DNA of 64,000 nucleotides from JANOYJ01 sp963792485 (GTDB lineage: Bacteria; Pseudomonadota; Alphaproteobacteria; Rhizobiales; Rhizobiaceae), in NCBI GenBank assembly GCA_963792485.1, contig CAWBWL010000014.1, positions 124,001 through 188,000 of the forward strand. Reading direction: 5' to 3'. How positions within the stretch are numbered: the first letter of the stretch is position 1; each line of letters begins with the position of its first letter. The position numbers and the translations under genes are program-made. Under the pieces are notes generated by a model, which was not told where the DNA came from, did no database searches, and saw nothing but the letters and a program-made list of their open reading frames with translations. Below are positions 6,769-15,070 of this stretch, piece after piece.

Positions 6769-8577
6769 TCACGCCGTCGTCGGCTTCTTCTTGAACAATC
6801 CAACAAGATTATCCCAAAGCTCGATCTTCGCGCCATTGCGCTTCATGATATAGCCCTGCTGTAGGATGGAGAGGAAGTTGTTCCAGGCCCAGTAGATGAT
6901 CAGGCCTGCCGGGAATGTCGCCATCATGAAGGTGAACATCACTGGCATCCAGTTGAAGATCATCGCCTGTGTCGGATCGGGCGGGGTGGGGTTCATGCGC
7001 ATTTGCAGGAACATAGTGACGCCCATCAGCAGCGGCCAGACGCCGATCATGAGGAAGGCGGGAACGCCGAACGGCAAGAGGCCGAAGAGGTTGAAGATGG
7101 ACGTCGGGTCAGGTGCCGACAAATCGCGAATCCAGCCATAGAACGGCGCATGGCGCATTTCGATGGTGACATAAATGACCTTGTAAAGCGCGAAGAATAC
7201 CGGGATTTGCAACAGGACCGGCCAGCAGCCTGCGACCGGATTGATCTTCTCGGTCTTGTACAGCTCCATCATCGCCTGCTGCTGCTTCTGCTTGTCGTTG
7301 GCGTATTTCTCCTTGATCTCCATCATTTTCGGCTGCGCCGTTTTCATATGCGCCATGGAGACATAGGATTTATTGGCAAGCGGGAAGAAGATGAGCTTGA
7401 CGATCACCGTGGTCGCCAGGATCGCGAGACCGAAATTGCCGAACAGGCGGAACAGCCAGTCCATCAGCTTGAACATCGGCTTGGTCAGGAAGTAGAACCA
7501 GCCCCAGTCAATCATCAGGTCGAAGCGGAGAATGCCCCGCTCTTTCTCATAGGCGTCAATCTTGCCGACTTCCTTGGCCCCCGCAAAAAGAAGGTGCTCA
7601 ATCGTTTCGCCCGCGCCCGGCGCTATGGTCACAGGGTCGGAGAGAAAGTCGGACTGAAAGCGCGGCCGGCCATCTTCAAAATGCGAGAATCGCATCTGGA
7701 ACGGCTGCTTGGCAGATGGGACAAGCGCGGTCGCCCAATATTTATCGGTGATGCCAAGCCAGCCATTGGCCGACTTGGCCGGTTTGATCTCTTTGTCTTC
7801 AAGCGCTGAATCGTAAGTGATCTCCTGTAGGCCCTCTTCGCCCGCGACGCCGATCAGACCCTCGAAAAGCACGAAAATCGCAGTGCCCGCCGGTTTTTCA
7901 TAACGTGTCACGCGGCCATAGGGAGATAAGGAAACCGGAGCCGCGCCCGCATTGGTGACACTGTCCGACACGGTGAACATGTATTCAGGGTCAACCGCGA
8001 TTGTACGCTTGAAGGTCAGGCCCTTTTCATTTGTATAGGTAAGCGTCACCGGCGCGGTCGGCGTCAGCGTTGCATTCCCCTCAATGGTCCATTTGGTTTC
8101 CGGTCCGGGCACCTGTCCGGTTGCCGCGTTGCCCGAATAGCCGAGTTCGGCGAAGTAGCCGCTTTGCAAAGGCGCTGGTGATAACAGCTTGATCGGCGGC
8201 GACGATTTCGCCTCGTCTTCGCGGAAATTCTTGAGCACGATATCGTCAAACCGCGCGCCGGTCAGGTTGATCGAGCCGGAAAGCGCGGGGGTATCAATAG
8301 TGACGCGCTGGCTTTGGGCGAGAGCTGCTTCGCGAGAGAGGCTGTCATTGGCCGCAACAGACGCCTCGCTTACGGTTCCGGGCGTGCCAGGAGCAGCGGT
8401 GACGCCCGGCGCAGCCGATGGCGTCTGCGCCGCCTTTTCTTTCTCGATCCGCTCCAGCTCCACGCGCTGAACTTCCCGCTGCTGTTCGATGCGCGGGTTC
8501 ATGTAAAACACCTGCCAGAGCGTCAAGATCAGGATCGACAGGGCGATCGTGATGTAAAAATTGCGGTTATTCTGCAT
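6769..8577 (-). CDS. yidC: Membrane protein insertase YidC
   Basis: 602 residues, normal for a Gram-negative YidC. An N-terminal transmembrane helix (FYITIALSILILTLWQVFYM) is followed by a variable Ala/Thr-rich linker, the large periplasmic P1 domain (about 60-350) and the five-helix Oxa1 core (about 370-590; TTVIVKLIFFPLANKSY, then GCWPVLLQIPVFFALYKVIY). It inserts inner-membrane proteins with or without SecYEG. Its start overlaps the rnpA stop by 11 bp, so the two are in one transcript. The small yidD gene often found between them is absent. Confidence 0.97.
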   Translation of the reverse strand: MQNNRNFYITIALSILILTLWQVFYMNPRIEQQREVQRVELERIEKEKAAQTPSAAPGVTAAPGTPGTVSEASVAANDSLSREAALAQSQRVTIDTPALSGSINLTGARFDDIVLKNFREDEAKSSPPIKLLSPAPLQSGYFAELGYSGNAATGQVPGPETKWTIEGNATLTPTAPVTLTYTNEKGLTFKRTIAVDPEYMFTVSDSVTNAGAAPVSLSPYGRVTRYEKPAGTAIFVLFEGLIGVAGEEGLQEITYDSALEDKEIKPAKSANGWLGITDKYWATALVPSAKQPFQMRFSHFEDGRPRFQSDFLSDPVTIAPGAGETIEHLLFAGAKEVGKIDAYEKERGILRFDLMIDWGWFYFLTKPMFKLMDWLFRLFGNFGLAILATTVIVKLIFFPLANKSYVSMAHMKTAQPKMMEIKEKYANDKQKQQQAMMELYKTEKINPVAGCWPVLLQIPVFFALYKVIYVTIEMRHAPFYGWIRDLSAPDPTSIFNLFGLLPFGVPAFLMIGVWPLLMGVTMFLQMRMNPTPPDPTQAMIFNWMPVMFTFMMATFPAGLIIYWAWNNFLSILQQGYIMKRNGAKIELWDNLVGLFKKKPTTA

Positions 8578-8938
8578 CTTTTTTCCGATTTTTGCCGCCG
8601 CCGATGCGGCGCTTCAATTCGCTTGCCAACTCGAGGAACGGCGCATTCAGCACATCCCGGCGCGCGACGATCACATAGTCACTCTGTTTATCCATGTCCA
8701 CGCCGGCGTGAAGGCGTATTGCCTCGTGGAGCCGCCGCCGGATCCGGTTGCGGACCACGGCATTTCCACATTTCTTTGACACGGTCAGCCCGTAGCGCCC
8801 GTGCGGTTCGCCGTCCTCATATCGTTTTGCTTCCAGCAAAAACAGCGGTCCGCGGCGTTTTTCCCCACCCCTGACCGACAAAAACCCGGACCGCTTCAAT
8901 AGCCGCCCGGGTTTTGACGATATTTTTTGGATTTTCAC
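8567..8938 (-). CDS. rnpA: Ribonuclease P protein component
   Basis: The frame runs open up to 9235, but the family homology starts at the GTG at 8938 (VKIQKISSKPGRLLKR), giving 123 residues, the normal size; upstream sequence belongs to the rpmH gene in another frame. The RNase P signature is present (YGLTVSKKCGNAVVRNRIRRRL), followed by a basic tail. It assists the catalytic RNA in 5' maturation of tRNA. It lies 23 bp after rpmH and overlaps yidC. Confidence 0.95.
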   Translation of the reverse strand: MKIQKISSKPGRLLKRSGFLSVRGGEKRRGPLFLLEAKRYEDGEPHGRYGLTVSKKCGNAVVRNRIRRRLHEAIRLHAGVDMDKQSDYVIVARRDVLNAPFLELASELKRRIGGGKNRKKDAE

Positions 8939-8961
8939 CGGATGATCCGGTGCAATCGGCC

Positions 8962-9096
8962 TTAGGCCGAGAGCTTTTTGCGGCCGCGCGCGCGGCGGGC
9001 TGCGATGACCTTGCGGCCGCCTGCGGTTGCCATGCGGGCGCGAAAGCCATGACGGCGAGCTCGCACGAGCTTGGAGGGTTGGTAGGTGCGCTTCAT
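8962..9096 (-). CDS. rpmH: 50S ribosomal protein L34
   Basis: A 44-residue, very basic protein translated by hand from the minus strand: it begins MKRTYQPSKLVRARRHGF, contains MATAGGRKVI and ends RGRKKLSA. This is a near-consensus L34. The start is CAT at 9094-9096 and the stop is TTA at 8962-8964. It heads the rpmH-rnpA-yidC unit. Confidence 0.98.
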   Translation of the reverse strand: MKRTYQPSKLVRARRHGFRARMATAGGRKVIAARRARGRKKLSA

Positions 9097-9206
9097 TTAT
9101 TTTAACACCGCGGTGTGCGGCCCTTCTTGGTTCTGTCGGTAAACAGGAGCGTTTTTTTGCAAATGCGGGACAAGCGCCGAAGAGCAGTCCGTCAGTTGTG
9201 CGCGGG

Positions 9207-9235
9207 CGTATAGAGGTTGCGCGGCACCAAGTCAA
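9207..9235 (-). promoter_or_regulatory. Sigma-70-type promoter of rpmH operon
   Basis: On the minus strand, TTGACT (9230-9235) and TATACG (9207-9212) are separated by exactly 17 bp, about 110 bp upstream of the rpmH start. It is the best consensus-like promoter I found in the window. Confidence 0.65.
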
Positions 9236-9363
9236 TTATGCCTCCCAAGGAGCGCGTTTTGCGGCTCACACAGCGGTGAAGGGCAGGTGAGGCCGCCTCA
9301 ATTCACCGTGACTCCTGCCACAATGCGTTGAAGTTTAACCAGTGGCGGCGCATGTGGACAGGT

Positions 9364-10197
9364 ATGAAAACAATTGAACTCACTTTCGAGGCGCTTTCCC
9401 GCCGTCATTTCTTGGCCGGGGCAGGCACTGTGATCGCTGCCACTGCTTTGCCTGGACTCGCTTTTGGCGCGTCTGCGCTGGATAATCTTGCGCCCAACGG
9501 TTCAGGCGTCTTCAATCATTCGGATTTCGACGCGATATTGAAATCGGCCGTGCGCCCGGATGCCGAAGGTTATAATCGCGTCGACTACAAAGCGCTGAAG
9601 TCCGGCGGTGCGCTGCAAAGCTATCTCGGCGCGCTTCAGGCTGCTCAGCCGTCTGCGATGTCAAAGCCGGAAGCCAAAGCGTATTGGATCAATCTCTATA
9701 ACGCCAAAACGCTCGATGTGGTTCTTGAGCGCTACCCGGTGTCCTCAATCAAAAAAATCAACCTTGGCGGCGGCGGTCTGTTCGGCTCCGGACCCTGGTC
9801 TGCCAAAGTAATGACAGTCGAGGGGCAAGAGATTTCGCTCGACGACATTGAACACCGCATTCTGCGGCCTGTCTTCAAGGATCCGATGGTCCACTACGCG
9901 CTCAACTGCGCGTCCTATTCCTGCCCGAACCTTGCCACCCGCGCATTCACGGCAAAAAACGCGTCTTCCTTGATGCGCGAGAGTGCAGTCGCCTATGTGA
10001 ACCATCCGCGCGGCGTGAAGGTTGAGAACGGCTCCATTACTGCTTCCAAGATTTACTCATGGTACGCCAGCGATTTCGGCGGAAAGGGCAAACTCAAGCC
10101 GCACTGGATGCAATTTGCGAAAGCCGCCAAAGCCGAGCAAATTTCTGCGGCGGACGGCATAAGTTTCGACTATGACTGGCGGCTGAATGATGTCTGA
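9364..10197 (+). CDS. Exported DUF547 protein
   Basis: The frame opens with TTG at 9328; ATG 9364 (after GGACAGGT) gives 277 residues and is preferred, with ATG 9352 possible. A Tat-like signal is present (LSRRHFLAGAGTVIAATALP, cleavage near AFGA). The rest is the DUF547 domain: KAYWINLYNAKTLDVVLERY, a central VHYALNCASYSCPNLATRAF and the C-terminal SKIYSWYASDFGG. Papain-like folds with a Cys have been proposed for this family, and the conserved Cys in NCASYSCP is seen; function is unproven. It overlaps the next gene by 11 bp and starts a four-gene operon. Confidence 0.9.
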   Translation: MKTIELTFEALSRRHFLAGAGTVIAATALPGLAFGASALDNLAPNGSGVFNHSDFDAILKSAVRPDAEGYNRVDYKALKSGGALQSYLGALQAAQPSAMSKPEAKAYWINLYNAKTLDVVLERYPVSSIKKINLGGGGLFGSGPWSAKVMTVEGQEISLDDIEHRILRPVFKDPMVHYALNCASYSCPNLATRAFTAKNASSLMRESAVAYVNHPRGVKVENGSITASKIYSWYASDFGGKGKLKPHWMQFAKAAKAEQISAADGISFDYDWRLNDV

Positions 10198-10954
10198 GGC
10201 GGATACGCTTTTGAGCCAGCCTGCACCTGCCGCACCCTTGAAAGCCAAATCCGGCTGGGCACGCGTTTTGCCCTTGGCAATTATCGCCGCCGGTCTTGGA
10301 CTGGGCTATGCGGTCGGACTGCAGGACTATTTGTCACTCAACTATCTCGGCGAGAGCCGCACGGCCTTGAAGGTCTATGTGGGCGAGAACTACGCGCTGT
10401 CCATTGCTCTCTTTATGGCCGTTTATATCCTGGCCGTGGCGTTTTCGTTTCCTGCCGCTTCAATCCTCACCATTTTCGGTGGCTTCCTGTTTGGCTGGAC
10501 GACCGGCGGACCACTTGTCGTCGTCAGCGCGACGATTGGCGCTTGTATCCTGTTTCTGGCAACGCGCTCTGCCTTTGGCGATTTCTTTCGGCGGAAAATA
10601 GGCGGGAAAGCCGCCGCCCTGGCTGAAGGCTTCAAGAAAGATGCGTTCTCCTATCTGCTCGTTTTGCGCTTTGCGCCTGTTTTTCCGTTCTTCGTCATCA
10701 ACATCGCTTCAGCCCTGTTTGATGTGCCCCTGCGGACCTTTGCGCTGGCAACTTTCATCGGCATCATACCGGGCACACTGGCGTATTCATTTCTTGGCGA
10801 GGGTGTTGATTCAGTTCTCGATGCAGCGCAAAAGGCAGGAACCGAGGCAAGCATTTCCGATTTGGTGACGCCGCAGATCACGCTGGCTTTTGTCCTGCTT
10901 GCAACTGTTGCAGCTCTCCCTGTCATTTTGAAAAAACTGCGCGGTAGGCGTTGA
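10187..10954 (+). CDS. TVP38/TMEM64 (VTT-domain) membrane protein
   Basis: 255 residues with about six hydrophobic segments. The VTT domain is at about 70-200, with GGFLFGWTTGG and the conserved RFAPVFPFFVINIASALF stretch. DedA/VTT proteins are membrane proteins with re-entrant loops; some act as lipid scramblases or transporters. Two adjacent ATGs (10187, 10190) overlap the DUF547 stop. Its own stop (TGA 10952-10954) overlaps the ATG of the flavoprotein gene. The TVP38-plus-flavoprotein pairing recurs in many bacteria. Confidence 0.92.
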   Translation: MMSEADTLLSQPAPAAPLKAKSGWARVLPLAIIAAGLGLGYAVGLQDYLSLNYLGESRTALKVYVGENYALSIALFMAVYILAVAFSFPAASILTIFGGFLFGWTTGGPLVVVSATIGACILFLATRSAFGDFFRRKIGGKAAALAEGFKKDAFSYLLVLRFAPVFPFFVINIASALFDVPLRTFALATFIGIIPGTLAYSFLGEGVDSVLDAAQKAGTEASISDLVTPQITLAFVLLATVAALPVILKKLRGRR

Positions 10955-12378
10955 TGCAGATATTAACCCCCGACATTTGCGTCATTGGCGCGGGCTCCGG
11001 CGGATTGTCAGTTGCAGCGGGAGCGGCTGCCTTTGGCGTATCAGTGGTGCTGGTCGAAAAAGGCAAGATGGGCGGTGACTGCCTCAACTATGGCTGTGTC
11101 CCGTCCAAGGCCCTGATCGCCGCAGGCAAACATGCGCATGCGCTGCGCAATGGCGCCAAATTTGGCATCGGCAATACCGAACCGGAAGTGAACTTCAAGC
11201 TCGTCAACGAGCACATTCATGGAGTGATCGCCGCCATCGCGCCGAATGATTCGGTCGGGCGCTTCACAGCGCTTGGCGTGCGCGTCATCCAGGCTTCGGC
11301 GGCGTTCAGGGACAAGGATACGGTTGCCGCAGGCGATTTCGAGATCAAGGCGCGGCGGTTTGTCATCGCCACCGGCTCTTCGGCTGCCGTGCCGCCGATA
11401 GAGGGATTGAGCGATGTTCCATTTCTCACCAATGAATCCATATTCGACCTCAAGCGTCTCCCCCGCCATTTGATCATTATCGGCGGTGGGCCGATCGGCA
11501 TGGAGCTGGCGCAGGCGCACCATCGCCTGGGGTCAAAAGTGACAGTGCTGGAAGCCCAGAAGGCGCTGTCAAAGGATGATCCCGAGCTGACCGCCATTGC
11601 GCTGGAAAATATCCGGCGCGAGGGCGTGACAATTCTGGATGACACGCCTGTGCTCTCGGTAGAACGGCGCGGCAAAACTGGTTTGAGCGTGAGAATCGGC
11701 ACGGTCAACGGTCCGCGTCAGATTGACGGCACGCATCTTCTGGTCGCGGCTGGACGCGCGGCCAATGTGAGCGGACTTCAGCTCGAAAAGGCCGGCATTG
11801 CCTATGACCGCCGTGGCATCAAGGTTTCTGACAAGCTGCGCACATCAAACACAAGGGTTTACGCCATTGGCGATGTGGCAGGAGGGCTGCAATTCACGCA
11901 TGTTGCGGGCTATCATGCGGGTCTTGTCTTGCGGTCAATCTTGTTCCGGCTGCCCGCCCGCCAGAGCACTTCGCATATTCCTTGGGCGACCTATACCGAT
12001 CCCGAGATTGCTCACGTTGGGATGAACGAGGCCGAGGCGCAGAAGACGAAGGGCGAGATACGCATCCTGCGCTGGCCCTACAGTGAAAACGACCGCGCCA
12101 ATGCCGAGCGCAAGACCGACGGTCTGATCAAGATCATTACCGACAAAAAGGGCCGCTTGCTCGGAACTTCAATCGTTGGCGCGGGAGCTGGCGAAATGAT
12201 CAATCTCTATGCGCTCGCAATCTCCAAGAAGATGAAGGTCTCGGACCTCGCCGGATATGTCGCGCCTTATCCGACCATGACCGAGATTGGAAAACGCGCC
12301 GCAACCAGCTATTATGCGCCACTCGCCCGAAAATCATTGGTGCGAAGGGCAATTGCCTTTCTCAGAAAGTTTGGCTGA
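10954..12378 (+). CDS. Mercuric-reductase-like FAD/NAD(P) disulfide oxidoreductase
   Basis: About 474 residues from ATG 10954, which overlaps the TVP38 stop. FAD-binding GAGSGGLSVAAGA is followed by the redox motif GGDCLNYGCVPSKALI (CxxxxC, both Cys present), the NAD(P) motif GGGPIGMELAQAHHRLGS and the second FAD motif VYAIGDVAGG. The C-terminal dimer domain has YPTMTE where lipoamide dehydrogenases have the catalytic HPTxSE, so the catalytic His is missing and it is not a true dihydrolipoyl dehydrogenase. There is also no MerA-type C-terminal Cys pair. Best called a MerA-like oxidoreductase of unknown substrate acting with the membrane protein. Confidence 0.9.
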   Translation: MQILTPDICVIGAGSGGLSVAAGAAAFGVSVVLVEKGKMGGDCLNYGCVPSKALIAAGKHAHALRNGAKFGIGNTEPEVNFKLVNEHIHGVIAAIAPNDSVGRFTALGVRVIQASAAFRDKDTVAAGDFEIKARRFVIATGSSAAVPPIEGLSDVPFLTNESIFDLKRLPRHLIIIGGGPIGMELAQAHHRLGSKVTVLEAQKALSKDDPELTAIALENIRREGVTILDDTPVLSVERRGKTGLSVRIGTVNGPRQIDGTHLLVAAGRAANVSGLQLEKAGIAYDRRGIKVSDKLRTSNTRVYAIGDVAGGLQFTHVAGYHAGLVLRSILFRLPARQSTSHIPWATYTDPEIAHVGMNEAEAQKTKGEIRILRWPYSENDRANAERKTDGLIKIITDKKGRLLGTSIVGAGAGEMINLYALAISKKMKVSDLAGYVAPYPTMTEIGKRAATSYYAPLARKSLVRRAIAFLRKFG

Positions 12379-12386
12379 CGCTCAAG

Positions 12387-13862
12387 ATGACCGAACTTCT
12401 CCCGATCAAACCGCAATCCAAGCCGCCGCTCGCGCGCAGCCTTTCCACCAAACTCCTGGTGATGACCATCGTCTTCGTGATGATAGCGGAGATTCTCATT
12501 TTTGTGCCGTCGGTGGCGAATTTCCGCATGCGCTGGCTTGAGGACCGCGTCAACACGGCGGCTGTTGCCGCGCTCGTGGTGATCAATAATGAGGCCGGAC
12601 TGCTGCCGCGCAAAATGCAGGACGATATATTGATGGCGACCGGGGCGAAGGCCATCGGCCTCAAATCCGATGGCGTTTCGCGCCTGCTCGCCATTGAAGA
12701 CATGCCGCAGAAAGTTGACCGCCATGTTTATCTGCGCGAAACCGGCGCCATCGGCGCCATCACCGACACTTTCGAAACGCTGATTTATGGCGGCGAGCGG
12801 TCAATCCGGGTCCATTCGCCCATTGCTGACAGCAACAAGCAGATTGATGTTGTGCTCTCGGACGGACCGCTTGTCGCGGCGATCTGGGTCTATGCGCGCA
12901 ATGTGTTTGTCCTTTCGCTGCTGATTTCCTTGATCACCGGCGGATTGCTGTTTCTCGCGCTCAACAGGCTGTTGATCCGTCCGGTCCGCAACATGACCGC
13001 AAACATGCTGCGCTTTTCCGAAACGCCTGAAGACCCGAAACTGGTTATCCGCCATTCCGGCCGGCGTGATGAGCTTGGCGTGGCCGAACGCGAGCTGGGC
13101 GCAATGCAAATCCATCTTCAGGAAGCCCTGTCCGAGCGCAAGCACCTTGCCGATCTTGGACTGGCTATTTCCAAGATCAATCATGACATGCGCAATCTGC
13201 TTGCGCCGGCGCAGCTTTTGTCAGACCGCTTGGCAGAAACCAAGGATCCGCTTGTCCAGCGCATCGCGCCGCGCATCATGCGGGCGCTCGACCGGGCTGT
13301 GACTTATTCTGAAAGCGTCATGTCGTATGGCAAGGCCAAGGAAGCGCCGCCCAAGCGCAAGCCGGTTCCGGTGAGTGCGCTGGCCGATGATGTCGCACAG
13401 ACTTTGGGACTGGACGCAATGGCGGGCATTGAGGTGCGCAACCGCATTGAGCAGGATCTGGTGGCGGATGCGGATCCCGATCAGTTGTTCCGGGTTCTGG
13501 CCAATCTCTGCCGCAATTCAGCGCAGGCGCTGGCTTCCGTTTCCGATATGAGAAAACCGCGGCAATTGACTTTGACAGGCGGGCGCATCGGCAATTCGAC
13601 CGTTATCGGCGTTGAGGACACCGGGCCCGGACTTTCTGAGCAGGCGCGCAAGAACCTGTTTGCGGCCTTTACCGGCTCGACCCGCTCAGACGGAACCGGG
13701 CTCGGCCTTGCCATCGCGCACGAATTGGTCCGCGCCCATGGCGGCACGCTGGAACTGCGCGATGACCGCGAGACCGGCGCGCATTTTGAAATACGCATTC
13801 CCGACGAGCCTGTTTCCATCAGCGACTGGCGCCAGCGCAAGGATGAGCCGAAGTCCGCCTGA
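12387..13862 (+). CDS. Sensor histidine kinase (orphan)
   Basis: 491 residues. Transmembrane helix 1 is at about 25-48 and helix 2 at about 182-206, flanking a ~135-residue periplasmic sensor; then come HAMP, a HisKA-type helix with the phospho-acceptor in SKINHDMRNLLAPAQLL (His near residue 265) and a HATPase domain with N-box NLCRNSAQAL, G1 VEDTGPGL and G2 GTGLGLAIAHELVRAHGG. It starts 8 bp after the flavoprotein stop, so it belongs to the same operon. No response regulator is encoded nearby, so its partner must be elsewhere. Confidence 0.92.
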   Translation: MTELLPIKPQSKPPLARSLSTKLLVMTIVFVMIAEILIFVPSVANFRMRWLEDRVNTAAVAALVVINNEAGLLPRKMQDDILMATGAKAIGLKSDGVSRLLAIEDMPQKVDRHVYLRETGAIGAITDTFETLIYGGERSIRVHSPIADSNKQIDVVLSDGPLVAAIWVYARNVFVLSLLISLITGGLLFLALNRLLIRPVRNMTANMLRFSETPEDPKLVIRHSGRRDELGVAERELGAMQIHLQEALSERKHLADLGLAISKINHDMRNLLAPAQLLSDRLAETKDPLVQRIAPRIMRALDRAVTYSESVMSYGKAKEAPPKRKPVPVSALADDVAQTLGLDAMAGIEVRNRIEQDLVADADPDQLFRVLANLCRNSAQALASVSDMRKPRQLTLTGGRIGNSTVIGVEDTGPGLSEQARKNLFAAFTGSTRSDGTGLGLAIAHELVRAHGGTLELRDDRETGAHFEIRIPDEPVSISDWRQRKDEPKSA

Positions 13863-13891
13863 GGCCGCTGTATTTTTTGAGAGGTTTCGTC

Positions 13892-13920
13892 TTGCTTTTG
13901 CTCAAGTGAGCGACTAATCA
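13892..13920 (+). promoter_or_regulatory. Possible promoter of tRNA-Arg
   Basis: TTGCTT (13892-13897) and TAATCA (13915-13920) with a 17-bp spacer, ending 38 bp before the tRNA. A moderate match only. Confidence 0.4.
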
Positions 13921-13958
13921 CCCCGCAGCAATCGCCCGACAGCGCGATTGGCTTATGT

Positions 13959-14035
13959 GCGCCCGTAGCTCAGCTGGATAGAGCACCAGACTACGAATCT
14001 GGGGGTCAGGAGTTCGAATCTCTTCGGGCGCGCCA
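13959..14035 (+). tRNA. tRNA-Arg (ACG)
   Basis: A 77-nt cloverleaf: acceptor GCGCCCG pairs with CGGGCGC, the D arm has GCTC/GAGC, the anticodon loop CTACGAA gives ACG, and the T loop is TTCGAAT. CCA is encoded. A T-run (14036-14040) follows directly and may end transcription. Confidence 0.97.
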
Positions 14036-14164
14036 TTTTTCTTAGTGTTTTCAATATCTTGAAGTTCTCGCAGACGCATGACCGTTGGCTGCGCGCATGC
14101 ATGGGCGAGCGATGGCGCGGCATCGCTTGGCTTCTTGCCTTCAGATGGTGACCGTTCCGGCGTC

Positions 14165-14920
14165 TTACGACGTATCCTGCTCCTTGCGCAATTCGCGCAG
14201 AAAATAGCAGCAGTCGCTCAGGACCCGGTCGACCTCATGGATCTGTTTCTTGCGATGGCCCAGCGGATAGCCGGGACGGATGGTCGAGATGCGCGAGCCG
14301 CGTTTGCGCGCGGTGAGTTTGCGGATTTCGAGTAACATCTTGCCGCGCCAGCGCACATAGCGCCGCGCCTGTTTGGGCAGCGTTGCCAGCGCGTGTTTGA
14401 ACGCTGTAATGCGCCGGATGAGCCGCGCGGCATTGATCGGGTCCTCGCCGGTGAGGGGAACGGGTTCGGGCGGAAAATACGGCGTTGACCAGCCCGGAAC
14501 GCTGATGCGCGGAAACGAGGTGGGTCTGCCCTGGAACGGCTTGCGATCGCCGGGCCGGGCGAAATGCTTGAGCGGCTCGATCAGATTGAACACCGGAATG
14601 CGCGCTGGCGTATCTGAAGCCGCATCTGAAGCCGCATCTGAAGCCCGCTCCATCTTCTTCAGCTTCGCCGCCAGTTCCTTCGGGAACGGACCGCTGGGCG
14701 TAACCTTCAGCACAATGCCGCGCGCGGCGATGATGATCAGCCGGCGCAGCGCCGCTTCCGCCGGGCGCAGCAGGATCAAGATACGCCGGTAAACCCGCCG
14801 CGTCAGCACCGTCACCGGCACGCCCTTGTTGAGACCGGCCATGAAGAACATCTCTGTCATGACAAAGAACAAGTCCCGCGACTGCCGCTCAATGACGCCT
14901 TTCCAGTCAATATCCGACAT
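14165..14920 (-). CDS. Hypothetical basic protein
   Basis: About 251 residues from the ATG at 14920 (MSDIDWKG; an upstream ATG at 14935 adds five residues). I do not recognise a family. It is basic, with many Arg in ARRYVRWRGKML and HRKKQIHEVDRVL, and has a hydrophobic patch LRRLIIIAARGIVLKV that is too short and charged to be a sure membrane helix. A Pro-rich middle (VPGWSTPYFPPEPVPL) follows a short SDAA repeat encoded by a 12-bp tandem repeat. It stands alone between tRNA-Arg and the rhamnoside operon. Base composition and codon usage look like the neighbours, so I believe it is a real gene. Confidence 0.65.
   Translation of the reverse strand: MSDIDWKGVIERQSRDLFFVMTEMFFMAGLNKGVPVTVLTRRVYRRILILLRPAEAALRRLIIIAARGIVLKVTPSGPFPKELAAKLKKMERASDAASDAASDTPARIPVFNLIEPLKHFARPGDRKPFQGRPTSFPRISVPGWSTPYFPPEPVPLTGEDPINAARLIRRITAFKHALATLPKQARRYVRWRGKMLLEIRKLTARKRGSRISTIRPGYPLGHRKKQIHEVDRVLSDCCYFLRELRKEQDTS
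14612..14645. repeat. 12-bp tandem repeat inside a hypothetical gene
   Basis: Nearly three copies of ATCTGAAGCCGC (14612-14623, 14624-14635, 14636-14645 partial), coding for the SDAA repeats of the hypothetical protein. Such a short repeat is prone to length change. Confidence 0.85.
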
Positions 14921-15070
14921 GCCCTGCCTTTCCACACACGGGGCGGATTATGGGGCAGGAATGAAAGGGGTGGGATAAGTATTTTTTCGGGGATTGAATC
15001 TATTGAGAAAATTCGAGTTCTCATCCCACAGCTGGGCGGTTCAATGCGTGCCAAGCATGGCGCGAGGCGC

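Noticed and set aside
10954..12378. Dihydrolipoamide dehydrogenase or mercuric reductase
   Set aside because: The catalytic His of lipoamide dehydrogenase is absent (YPTMTE) and there are no MerA C-terminal cysteines, no mer genes and no 2-oxoacid dehydrogenase genes nearby.
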